DNA of 64,000 nucleotides from Multifurca ochricompacta (Eukaryota; Basidiomycota; Agaricomycetes; Russulales; Russulaceae), in assembly GCA_022496185.1 (NCBI GenBank), contig WTXG01000177.1, positions 1 to 64,000 on the forward strand, in the 5' to 3' direction. The translations under genes and the position numbers were made by a program. Positions 45,723 through 56,600 of this stretch are shown here, piece after piece. The stretch's first letter is position 1, and the number at the start of each line of letters is the position of its first letter. The notes under the pieces were generated by a model. It was not told where the DNA came from and searched no databases. It saw only the letters and a list, made by a program, of their open reading frames with translations.

Positions 45723-48700
45723 TCAAGGGGGTTCGCGGGGCCTGCGGGCGTGGATGGGCTTGAAGAAAGCCCTCGAGGCCTGGATAAATTCCAGGAGCTG
45801 GGTGACTCTGGCGCGATTATTGAAAATCTGCTGCCAGGTAAGCTCATCGAACAGTGAGCCGGGGTCCATGTCGCATTCCGTCCGAGCTTGGGCGTGTAAT
45901 GGACAGTCGAGGGCGACGTGTGCAAACGTCGCAGGGGTGACACCGTCGCAATGACAGAGGCGGTCGGCCTCTGGACGGGACTTGAAGAACCGTTCGTGGT
46001 ACTCCGCGATGAAGGCGTGGCCAGTGGCGAGCTGGAACGCCGTGGAGACCGTGTGTCTGGTGAACGGGTTGTCTTTGCGTTTGCAGGTAGCCGCCGTCCA
46101 GAGGGGATGGTTGCCACCAGTGGGAGGACCCTGGATCAAGATGTCGTAGGCCTTATGACCGGCCTGAGCCTCAGCATCGAGGGAGCGAGAGCGCAGCCAT
46201 TCCGCACGCCAGTTGTCGTAGGCGCGGAGGCGCGACAAAGCGCGCCATTGGAGCGGAGAGGGGGGCTCATCGAGGTTGCCCGGGTTGTGCAGGCGGCGGG
46301 CGCGGTCCGCGGCTTTGGGAGCGAGGGACGAGGCGCGGTAGCGTGGAGAGGGTGGGCACCACATGAAAGTGATGTCCAGGAGGGGGTGGTCTGCAAGCAA
46401 CTTAGCCAGTGCGTTGTGAGACGAGACAAAGTCACCGGTGAAGCGACGTGGGTCGCGGGAACGAAGTCCAGCCAACGTTGAACTTGAGGAAGTCGTGAGT
46501 ATCAGGTGAGGGGCTATGGAGCGGCCCTCGTAATACGACGCCATCCACTGTAGGGTGCGATTGAGTGCAAACAAGTCAACTTCAGACTTGACGCCCCCAG
46601 TTCCGCGGACCCAGTGGTTGGTGGTTTCGCCCGACTCGTCCATAAGGACAGCGCTGGCGGCGCCAATGAGCTTCTTATCAACTCGTTTGGCACGGGAGTG
46701 TGACGTAGCCACATGAATGAGGGCTAGGTCAGAGCGGGGCAAGGCCAGGAAAGCACAGACTTCATCAAGACGTACGGTTGGGGGGCACGTTCCCACAAAG
46801 TGGATACGCGTGCCCCAGGAAGGGAGTTCCCACGGAGCGAAGGCGAGGACGTCGGGTAGCCCCCCAAGGGGGGAACACGATCGGCAAGGGCTTGCAGGGG
46901 GGTGAGGCGGCGAGGCGCGGTGGGCGGGGAGGCCCGGGTGCGATGTCGGCGTCGAGGATGTAGGAGGGCGTTGTCCAGGGTGCCGCGGAGGCGCTGGATG
47001 GGCTGGGAGTGAACAGGGAGAGAGGCGTACCGGAGAGCAGTGGTGTCCGCCAACTTCTCAACAAAAAACTTCATCGGCAGTACCCGCGTGAGCTCATGAA
47101 GAGGTCCGCGGGGAGCCGTGTGGAAGGAGCCGGTGATCTTGTGGACCACGGCGTTCGAGACGATCTGAAGTCGCTTGATGAGCGAAGGGGCCTGCCTAGT
47201 GTGAACCCACAGCTGAGAGCCGTAGGTCAGCACCGGGAGGCAGACCGCATTGAGGACCAATCTCCAGTTCTTGGTGGAGAGGCCGCGTTCGGAGTTGCCC
47301 AGCAGTTGTAGCGCGCGGATGGACGCGCGGGCCCGTCGACACATGATATCTACGTGAGGACGCCAGGAGAGGGAAGGTGTAAAGAAAAAACCCAAGTATC
47401 GCACCTGGGCCCCTGCCTTGACAACAAAGTCAGGCGCATCGTGGCAGGGGAGGGAAATTTCGCGCGGGGGTAGGTTCCGCGTGCGCGCGCGGGAGAAAAA
47501 GAGGGCTTCGGTCTTCGCCGGGTCTGCAGACATACCAGCGCGAGCCAACCAGTCCATTGTGATCGCATAGTGGTGCCGGAGCGAGGACACCACTTCATCC
47601 CAGGTCGGGGCCCAGGCGAACAGGAGGCCGTCGTCCACGTACATGGACAAGCGGCAACCCGTCCAGGACGCGGCCAGGTGGAGGAGCGGGGCGGCATAGA
47701 GAGTGGCCAGGACGGGGGAAATGGGGGAGCCTTGAGGGGTCCCAATCGTCGTGGGGTGGGGAGGGCCAACTGCGCCGTTGAAGGACAAGGAGGCGGTGCG
47801 GTTGGACAGGAAGCTAAGGGCCCAGTCCGAAACCTGAGGTGGGTAGCCGAGCCGTGTGAGGACCGCAGCGCAGCGCTGTGGGTGCACATGATCGAAAAAT
47901 CCTGAAACGTCAAACAATACCATGCCGCAGACCATGCCGGAGGCCTGGACGCGGGTGATGTCATGGACGAGGGATAGCGCCGAGTCCAGGCAGCACGAGT
48001 TGGATCGCGCGCCGAACTGGGTGGACGGGAGAGTGGCGTATCTGTCTATGTCAGACGTGAGGCGCTTGGCGAGGGACTTATCGAGAAGTTTTCCAAAAGT
48101 CTCCAAGAGGGAGATCGGACGGTGAGCCTTGGCGAGGCTGTAGTCCGGTCGTGCCGGCTTAGGGAGGACGACCGTAAGGGCTCGTTTCCATGAGGCGGGC
48201 ACATGTCCGATCTGGACGGAGGCATTGAAGAGGGCCGTGACGTGGTCGTCTATCGACGGCCAGGCCCACTTGAGGATCCTCCAGTTGATCTTGGAGAAGC
48301 CAGGGGAAGACTTAGATGAGGTCTTGCGCAGGTGGTCGGCAATTTCATCCGGGGTGAATGGCACCCAAGGGCGCACGGGGAAAGGGGCGGGGTCGTCAGC
48401 AAAGACAGTCGGCACCGGAGTGGATTTGGACCCAAAGAACTGGGCAACAAAGACGTCCTCGATGGCAGAGCGGTCCCAGAGCAGGGGGCCGCCGGGTCTG
48501 CGTATAGCCGGGACTATGGAGATGCGGCGCCCATGACGCCAAGCAGCAACGTCCCAGACGTTCTGAGTAGAAATGGCCTCGTTGGTCCAGGCGAACTTAG
48601 CCTGCCGTATTTCGCGGCGTAAGGCGTCAGAAGCGAGGGCCTTGGCGGCAGGGTCGCGGCGAGAGCGGCGAAGTGTGGTAACCGCCTGGGTGCAGGCAGG

Positions 48701-49490
48701 GTTCCACCACTTGGCCCTTTTGGCGCGAGGCGTGGAAGTGACAGCGAGATGAGCGTCAGCCGTCGTGATCAGAACGTCCAGAAGTCGGTCGGCAAAGGAG
48801 TCAACCTCGGCTGGAGTGGTCAGTGGAGGAATGGGCGGTAGGGACAGCTCCAGATGGTCCCTCCAGGCAGTGAGCACGTCATCAGAGACCTGAGTGACGT
48901 ATGATTTGACAGGAGGCGCGGGAGCTAGAGCCATGAGGGAGTGTTGCCAAGAGAGGCGAAGACCAGCGTGGTCAGAGCCCAGGCTGGCAGCCCAGTCTAG
49001 AACAACAGGAGAGAGGGAGCCGCTAGTGCGTAGCGAGAGCGAAGCCCAGACTAGATCGAGGGTGCTGCCAGGGTGGTTGGCAGCACGTCTGGTGATGACA
49101 CCAGGGGTGGAGACCAGGTCCAGTCCTTGGTCAGCAGCCCAATCCAGGAAGGAGGAGGCGGTGGAGGAGGTAGGGGTGAGTGAGCCAGGTGGGGCCCAGT
49201 CCGGGTGGTGGAGATTGAAGTCTCCAGCAAGTAGGGTGGGGGTGTCGTCCAGAACAATCGACATCAGCGCCTGAAGCGCGGTCGGGTCCCGGACGTCGTT
49301 GTAGAACGAGATGATCCGCAGGACGTTCGAGCCAATCCTGAGATCACCAACCAGCACGCAAGGGTGTGCGCACACGTTGTGCCGCGTCGAGAACTGTGCG
49401 GCAAAAGGAGCGTCAGCGCGGTGAGGGTGGAACTTCCTCACATAAACGAGTGTCTTGGCGCGAGAGAGCGCCGGCAGTGATGGGTAAAAG

Positions 49491-49530
<40 letters not shown>

Positions 49531-49718
49531 CCAGGGTGGGCTGGGGCACCGAGGGTGTCCTGACCGTCGGGCATGGTGTCGGAACGGGAGACCCCGATTC
49601 GGCCAAACCAGGGTTCCTGTACCAAAAGAATGTGGTCCTGGGAGTTAGTATTCAACACAGCGTGCAGGTTCACGTTACTGTGTTGGATGTTGAGGCTCAG
49701 GATGGAGCACTCAGTCAT
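45723..49718 (-). pseudogene. LINE C ORF2: AP endonuclease, reverse transcriptase, RNase H-like, CCHC
   Basis: It starts at ATG 49718-49716, overlapping the ORF1 stop (ATGACTGA), and ends at 45723. Endonuclease motifs are LVQEPWFGRIG, AGDFNLHHPDW and SDHAGLRLSW. The RT shows GTPQGSPISPVL and YVDDGLLFAW (about 47630). An RNase H-like part and CHCDGVTPATFAHVALDC follow. The frame is continuous from about 49490 to 46724, where one shift leads into the last 357 codons. Upstream, a 34-nt homopolymer (49491-49524) separates the first 75 codons by a frameshift. Apart from these two sites it is open. Confidence 0.9.
49491..49524. repeat. 34-nt A/T homopolymer inside LINE C ORF2
   Basis: LINE A and B have only TTTCTTCT or TTTCTTTT at this point of the endonuclease domain (after PGWD). 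LINE C has 34 consecutive T on the coding strand, encoding poly-Phe and shifting the frame by one. Confidence 0.9.
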
Positions 49719-52700
49719 ATGTGATACGGAAAGGGTCTTGGGAGGACGAGGGGGCCGGCATCACCTTGAGCTCTGTGCGCAAGGCGGTGAGCGCCTGGAT
49801 GAGGTCGACAGAGTCGTCCTCCTCGGGATTGATGCGGGCATAGACCGAGGCCCCGTCACCGCGACCGCCGATGAGGAGGTCGAAGAAGTATAGCTCAGTG
49901 GCCGCCTCACGGCGGCGCGAGGACTTGAGCAGGAATCGGAGGTGTTGGTGGCCACGCGCCGTTAGCACGGTCGTATCAGCAAGTATGCTGCACAGACCGG
50001 CACGGGTGCGTAGGCGGGGAGGGGCCGCGTCCACCACAGCCTGCGAGAGTTGGCGCGGGCTGAGGGAGAGCGTATGATCTGAAGAGGCCATGCCAGCAGA
50101 GGACGCAGGGGTAGCCGTAAACTCAGAGATGGAAGACGTACTCGGAGCCTCCTGAACAGGAGGCCGTGTAATCTTCCGTGTGGCAGTCATGTGCGCGTCG
50201 GGACGTGCGACAAGGGTGCCTGGAGCGGGGGTGGTTGGGGCCGGCGGCGGAGGGGCAGCGGGCGAGATAGCAGAAGCGGGGGCGGGCGCAGCCGCAGCCT
50301 GGTTGGCACGGGCAGCAGCGCGTCGACGCGCACGGCGAGGTACGGTGGTGAAGCCGTCAGGGTCGGCGCGGTTTGGGTGTTCCCGGGCGTAGCACCGAGG
50401 ACAGGGGCAGGGGCAACAGAAGGGCCCGACCAGTTGTCTGGGTGTCAGCGAGCGGGGGCGCAGCGAAGGGCCCCGCTTGGGGCATTTCGCAGAGCGGGCG
50501 TGGTGGCCCACCTGCCCACACAGGAGACACTTGAAAGAACAGTCACACTGACCTGCAACCTTGTGTGGGCCAGTGCAGCGGGCGTTGTGCTCCGCGAAGG
50601 GGTGTGCACCGCCGCACTTGTAGCACAAGGGCTTGTCGAGCGGTTGAGCGCAGACTCAGCGGCCGTTGGCACGCTTGAGCTGTTGGGTCCGGTGTCCCAA
50701 TTTGTGGCAGCGGCCACACTGAACGAGGGTCGGGGCAGGGCCGCATGGACAAGGCGGGCCAAGCGGCCAAACATGTACACCGGCGTGCGAAGGAGCCTGG
50801 CGACCTCGGCTGGAGAGAGCCCATGGAGGGCGAACACAACCGTCGCGCGGGCCGATCGGATGTTGGTAGGCTCTTGCTGCCATCGCGGCGGGACGGGAAG
50901 AGCGCGTGTGTGAACTGGCCGTTGCGACGCAGCTCAGTCTGAAGGGTGGCCGGGTCGAAAATGACACCGTCGCCAGCCGAGACGTAAACATCACGCAGCT
51001 GGAACCATTCCCAGCCGCGGGTGGGGACAGGTGTCCGCCGGGGAATTGTTTAACGAGCGCGGGCTCGTAAGGAAGGATCGTCTGGAGAGGGTGAACTCCA
51101 GCAAAGGTAAAAATGAAGTTACCTTCCGAACGGCCAGCGCCGACAGACCAGCGGCCAGAGAGAAGGTGCGGGGCTGAGGGGGCCTGGCGAAGAAGGGCCT
51201 GGCGAGCACCCAACAGCAGTTGTGGAGGAGGGGGCAGACCCCGTGAGAGAGTGCCCGCGGGAGCGGCGGCAGGATCACAGACACCTCTGTCGTGTGGTCC
51301 TGGGCAGGCGCGCGGGTAAGTGAAGTGGCCGCGGCCTTAGCCGGAGCCGTGCGGGGGTTTGGTGCACCCTGCATGGTGCGACCTTGCGCCTTGGTGGCGG
51401 CTGTGCGAAGGACACGGCCCGCAGCTGTTGGGCCATCGTCGCGGGCCTACAACCCGGAAGTTGTCGGCGGGGGTGGCACCCACTGGGCCAGCAGGCGTGG
51501 CACGAGCAGGGGGTTGGGCGGGAGCCCGGGCGCGAGCAGGGCCCGCAGGCCGAGGCTGGGCAGCCGGGGCCGCGGCAGATCGAGCAGGGGCCGCAGTGGC
51601 GGGAGCGGGAACCCCACGTTCCAGGCGGTCGATGCGCTCGAGGACGAGCGCAAGCGTGGCCGCGATGCGGTCGAGGGGGTCGGTAGGTTGGGGTGGCGGA
51701 GCCACGGGGTCAGCAGGTACCTCAGTGAGGTACGATAAGGAAGAGGACTCAGCTCGAGGGCCCTCTTCAGGGCCCGGCATTTCCTCTTCGGTTGCATGTA
51801 TGGACGCGGCCGTACCGTGGTACGCCGCGTCGAAGCCAGACGCAGTCGTGGGGTGGAAGAAATCCTCCAGCGGTTGAGAGTGGACTGGGGGAGACACCGC
51901 CATCGGGGCGGGTTGCTGGGTCTCTGGGACGGCGTCCTCGGAGCGAGAGGATGCGCGGGAGACCGGGCGGGAGGGGTAGGGGGCAGCGCGTGAGAGGGGG
52001 CGCGTGGGCGTCCCCGGGGACTCGCGGTGTGCCTTTTTCTTTGAGTGGCGCGCTTTGGTGCGCGGCGTACGGTCGAGGTCGGCCAGCGGTGAGATGGCCA
52101 ACAGATCGATCTCAGCCTGAGCCTTGGCGTGGCGTGAGGCCGAGTATTCTAGTCGGTACGCGGCGATCTCTTGGGAGACCTCCGCATACATTTGGGCCTC
52201 CAGCTCGGACTGGATGCGCGCACGGGTTTGTTCGCGGGCTGCGTACACCTCAGCGGCCACCTCGGTTTCGAGTTGTTGGCGGAGGGTGAGTCGCAACTCG
52301 TCCATGAATTCCGGCGTGGCAACTTGAGCCAGCCATTCGGCGCGCAGCGAGGCGCGAAGGGAGGTATCGATCTGGGCGCTGAGGCCATCGATATGGGCCT
52401 GGGCGTTGGACTGCCTGCCGTTGAGGACGTGGTTGAGCTGAGCCGCCATCGCCTGTAGATGTGAAGAGGAGTTTGGGGGACCTCGGCCCCACGCGGTAGT
52501 GAAACCGCATCAGTAAAATCACCCCCCTCATGGTAGTCCAGGAGGGAGATGGCGGAGGGTGAGCGGAGAAGACCGCGGATCACCGCACCTAGAACATTAC
52601 GGAGCAACCTGCCCCAGGAGACCGGTTCGAGACCAGTGTTGTAAGCGATCTCACCCGAGCGCTGGATGCCAGCATCGAGGAGAGCGGTGGTGATGCTGTT

Positions 52701-53141
52701 CGAGCGTTCAAGCATCGCAGCAGAAATGCCCATGTCGGAATTTTCTTCCATGCGAAGGGCAGTCGCAAGGTAATAAAGAGAATAGCCCATGCTATTCTCC
52801 GCAACGTTGTGGAGGTCCCGGCGACGGGACTCATTCAAGAATTCAACACATCGCTCATGAGCAGCGGTGTCGAGGCGGATGGCACGGTCAGGTGTGTCGA
52901 CCGGGTCATATAGCATGGGACGGAGGTAGGCCATGACAGCCTCCTCAGAAGGAAGTTCGGGAGGGAAGTGGAGGGGGTTGGAAGCCCCAAGGACGAGGTG
53001 CTCCCCACCAGTGCGCGGAGGGGGAACATAGGGAGGAGGAGGAGATGGGGTCACAATTTGTGCCCCCACGAGGACAATCGATGAGTCCGTCGAGACTGAC
53101 GAACCCACCTCAATGGGATTGGCAGCGTCGCCGCCGGACAT
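49711..53141 (-). pseudogene. LINE C ORF1 (gag-like, coiled-coil and zinc knuckles)
   Basis: It starts at ATG 53141 after a short leader and ends at TGA 49711-49713, about 1,140 codons if the frame is followed. The N-terminal region is uncharacterised (PYVPPPRTGGEH to RNVLGAVIRGLL). A Glu/Ala/Arg-rich stretch with coiled-coil look (AAREQTRARIQSELEAQMYA, about 52200) and a Pro/Ala-rich linker follow, then a TPADNFRVVGP domain and a CCHC cluster (CGRCHKLGHRTQQ, CYKCGGAHPFAEHNARC, CLLCGQVGHHARSAKC; about 50500-50710). Apparent indels shift the frame near 52450, 51430, 51215, 50650 and 50420. It would bind the element RNA. Confidence 0.85.
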
Positions 53142-53388
53142 AGCGTGTGTGAAGACTTATGGGCTGTAGGGGCCCGCAACGATAGGACGAGAAAACTGGT
53201 ACGTGTTACAATCTATCTAGCAAAAACACCCCAAAGCGAGCAAGGCTCAAGCTTGATGGTGGTGGTTTGAGAGAAAGAAGGATGCACTGCCTTTGCGTGC
53301 CACGGTGGTGAAGCCATCAGTGGCGGGCGCGGGGGCCGGGGTAGCCGGAGAGGGGGTCGCACCAAGGACCGGCATCTGACTCAAAGAT

Positions 53389-53698
53389 GTCAGGTAGTGA
53401 AGGACATCCAAACTAGAACAAACAATAGGAACCGGAAAGAACGGGAAAATGGCCTGGCGGAGCACGCATAATCCGAAGATGCAAGCCAACGCTATCAGAG
53501 TCTCTCAGATTCTCTGGCCAGAATAAAGGTATCAGATATTTTTATTATAAAAAGCTGTCCGGAAACAAGAGCATATGCTCTGGTCCGGAAATGAAGGGAC
53601 GGCCAGCGCCGAAGCTATCCTTACAACAATGATCCTGCAAAGATACATACATACAAAGTAGTTCCCAGAATGACCTTAAAAAGATGCCGCTTGTAGCT
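53389..53698. other. 3' flank of the NLR gene
   Basis: 310 bp between the LINE B target duplication and the stop of the NLR gene. It presumably holds the 3' UTR and downstream sequence; no other feature is seen. Confidence 0.5.
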
Positions 53699-56600
53699 CT
53701 ACATGTTAGTCCTCGCACCGTGCTCGATCAACAATTTCTTGATCTCCACATGTTCATTTCTTGCCGCTGCATACAGAGCATATCCATAAATGCTGCCCTT
53801 CGCATTGACATCAGCACCATGGTCTAGCAGCCATTTTATGATCTCCAAATGTCCATTGTATGCCGCTGCGTGCAGAGCATATCCAAAACGGCCGCCCTTC
53901 GCATTGACATCAGCGCCATGGTCTAGCAGTGATTTCATGATCTCCAAATGTCCATTGTATGCCGCTGCGTGTAGAGCATATCCAAACTGGCCGCCCTTCG
54001 CATTGACATCAGCGCCATGGTCTAGCAGCCATTTCACCATCTCGAAATGTCCATTTTCTGCCGCTGCGTGCAGAGCATATCCAAAATGGCCGCCCTTCGC
54101 ATTGACACCAGCGCCATTTTCTAACAGCCATTTCACGATCTCCAAATGTCCATTTTCTGCCGCTGCGTGCAGAGAATATCCAAAATGGCCGCCCTTCGCA
54201 TTGACATCAGCGCCATGGTCTAGCAGTGATTTCATGATCTCCAAATGTCCATTTTCTGCCGCTGTGTGCAGAGCATATCCATAACTGCTGTCCTTCGCAT
54301 TGACGTCAGCGCCATGGTCTAGCAGCCATTTCACCATCTCCATTTGGCCAATTCTGCATGCCGCTTTCAATGGTGTATAATATGTGCCACCTCGAGAATT
54401 TACACTTCCAGGTTGCTTAATCCCCAGATATTCCACCAGCTGCGGGAAGCCGCAGAGGGCCGCGTAGTATATTGGGTGTACTGAAGTGTCTTTTGTCCCC
54501 GTCAAGAAGGCGTTTTCCGGGTCATATATTCCAATCCAAGCTATGAAATGGGTCTTGTCTGGGTCAAACAAGCTTTCCATTCCATCTCATAAATTCAAGG
54601 AGACATCCTCGAATCGTGCGTGTTCGACCCAGTATCTTGCCGCATATCGAGACAACGGGAAGTTCTCGATAGTATTAGTGTCCGTGGTCTTGTCGAATCC
54701 GAGCAGTGTGCTCAGGCATGTCTGCGCAAGCACTCTATGCGATTCTTTGGGGAGAACGTGGTAGCGCCTTTCCGTCGATCCCGCCAGCCGATCTGACGTC
54801 AGGAATTCCCGCACAGAGAAGTGCGCAAATTGTACAACACGACTCTCTTCTCCTTTGTCATCAACTTGATTGACAATGACAACCAAGCTGGAGCATGTGG
54901 ACAGTACAGCTCCGTTAGAGTCCGTGTTTCGCCAAGTTACGTCATGCTTTGGCATATTACCAGCGTCGAAATCGAATTCAAGCATCGTCGCAACCTCCTT
55001 GACTTGGAGTGGACGAACAGCGAATGCAAGGCATTGGAATAGACGATGAGCAAATTTCCAGTCATTATCGTCGATCCTTTGTATTGTGGCCTCATATGTT
55101 TCATCCAGTGTTTTTGGGAGTGATTCGAGCGCCGAAAGAAGTTCCTTGGTTGACAACGACGCAGTGTCTCCAGTTGGCAGAAAACCCATCTGAACCTACA
55201 CCACGACATGAATAACGATCGCGAAATAAATATTCATTTTGATTTGAAGCTTACATTCCATTTGCCTTTTCCGAGAGCGTATTGATCACGAGTTCCTTTC
55301 TCTCCGCCTCCCACACACTCATCATCGGGTCCGTGTTGACGGTTGAGTAGATATATTCGGAGATGTCCCGCGTTTGCCCGCTTTCTGCATGAAGCGATAC
55401 ACAATGTCGCGCCAGCTCTGTAAAAGCTTTCTGAATATCTGGTTCGGGACGGCTAGTAACGCAGATCCTTAAATTTGCGAGGCGGAGGTCGACGAGGTCT
55501 TTAATAAGTTTCAATACTTCTTCGCGTTTAGACGGCATTCCAGAGAGAGGACATTCGTCCAGGGCATCAATGATGATGTACATTGCGTCCTGAACAGGGA
55601 TTGCAAGCATGGCCTTCAAAGTTTCTGCAAGATCCTTCTCGTTGGGCTGCTTCTGGCCAGATTCATGTTTCGAGTACAATTCAGAGACGATGGTACGGTA
55701 GGCATCTGACTGGGGATATAACTGTATCAAGAGAGAGGACAGTAGACCACGGATATTTTGCTTTGACTTGTCTCGAAAGTCGCAATAAAAGTATCCCAAG
55801 TAGGCAGATCCAGCGTTACGCAGACGCTGGACATCCTCAACAATGGTGGAACTGACCATTCAAATGAGTGCTTGCGACACCCTATAATGCTAGGCAAACG
55901 TACCAAAGGATGCTCTTGCCAGATCCCGCTTTCAAGAAAAGATCATCAGCAACAAGAAGCACCCAGATAACGCAGTCACCCTACCATTCCCATTTAACCA
56001 TAGAAGCGATCCCTCTGATTTCCATTCCTTGAATGTTTCGCCTTCAACGAACCACTTGGCAGTTCCCTCATGGTAAAGTTTCCGCGCAATGTTGTGATTT
56101 GTCGATGGGTCAGGGGGTGACAGCCATGTCCGAATGTCCTTGTTCATCTGGTCATCTGGAAAAAGAATGCCTTAGCTGCATTGTCTATGATGTTACTACG
56201 AAAGGGATGACGAACACATCATCTTGTTCACATTACCAAATGTGTGCGCCGCTACAGTGAGAGACTCTTCCTGGGTCAATTTGTCCAACCTCTGAAGGGC
56301 GTCCTGGACCTCATTATCCCCTATCAGCATCCGTCCGTACGCCCCTGCCAAATGTTAAATTGCGGGAACATGAAAAGGGTAGTTCACTCACTGAGTCGTC
56401 CTTGTTGAATCTGTTTCGTCGCCAGAGCGAGGATGGTGAGCAATTCCGCCATCGTCTTGACGAGGATCTCGGCCATGGACTCGGTAAAGGAGGTCTCATG
56501 GGAAGTGTAAATCTTGAGGCGGATGAGAAAGCGTTGCATGGATTCAAAGAGTTTGACGAGAGAATCGTAATTATCACTGATCTTCTTTGACGCCTTGGAA

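Larger units (their letters stand above)
45468..53284 (-). mobile_element. LINE C: full-length, CpG-rich non-LTR retrotransposon
   Basis: 7.8 kb on the minus strand from a 5' end at 53284 to a 20-nt T run (45468-45487). A target duplication of 13-14 bp, CACTGCCTTTGCG (45455-45467 and 53285-53297), defines both ends. It inserted into ORF1 of LINE B in the same orientation. A 143-bp 5' UTR precedes ORF1. The GC- and CpG-rich sequence with few TGA changes marks it as the youngest of the three, yet it too carries frameshifts. Confidence 0.95.
38948..53372 (-). mobile_element. LINE B: 5'-truncated non-LTR element hosting three insertions
   Basis: Minus-strand element ending in a 21-nt T run on the plus strand (38948-38968). 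It is flanked by a 16-bp target duplication, CATCTGACTCAAAGAT (38933-38948 and 53373-53388). Its 5' end lies in ORF1 at 53372. Nested inside are the short hAT (42420-43673), a solo copia LTR (44583-45087) and full-length LINE C (45468-53284). Removing them leaves a LINE of about 4.8 kb. Confidence 0.92.

Noticed and set aside
51447..52289. Several long plus-strand frames over LINE C ORF1
   Set aside because: They are shadows of the GC-rich minus-strand ORF1; low stop density follows from composition.
53747..54340. 99-bp repeats as a CRISPR array or minisatellite
   Set aside because: They keep an open frame and encode ankyrin units; there are no unique spacers.
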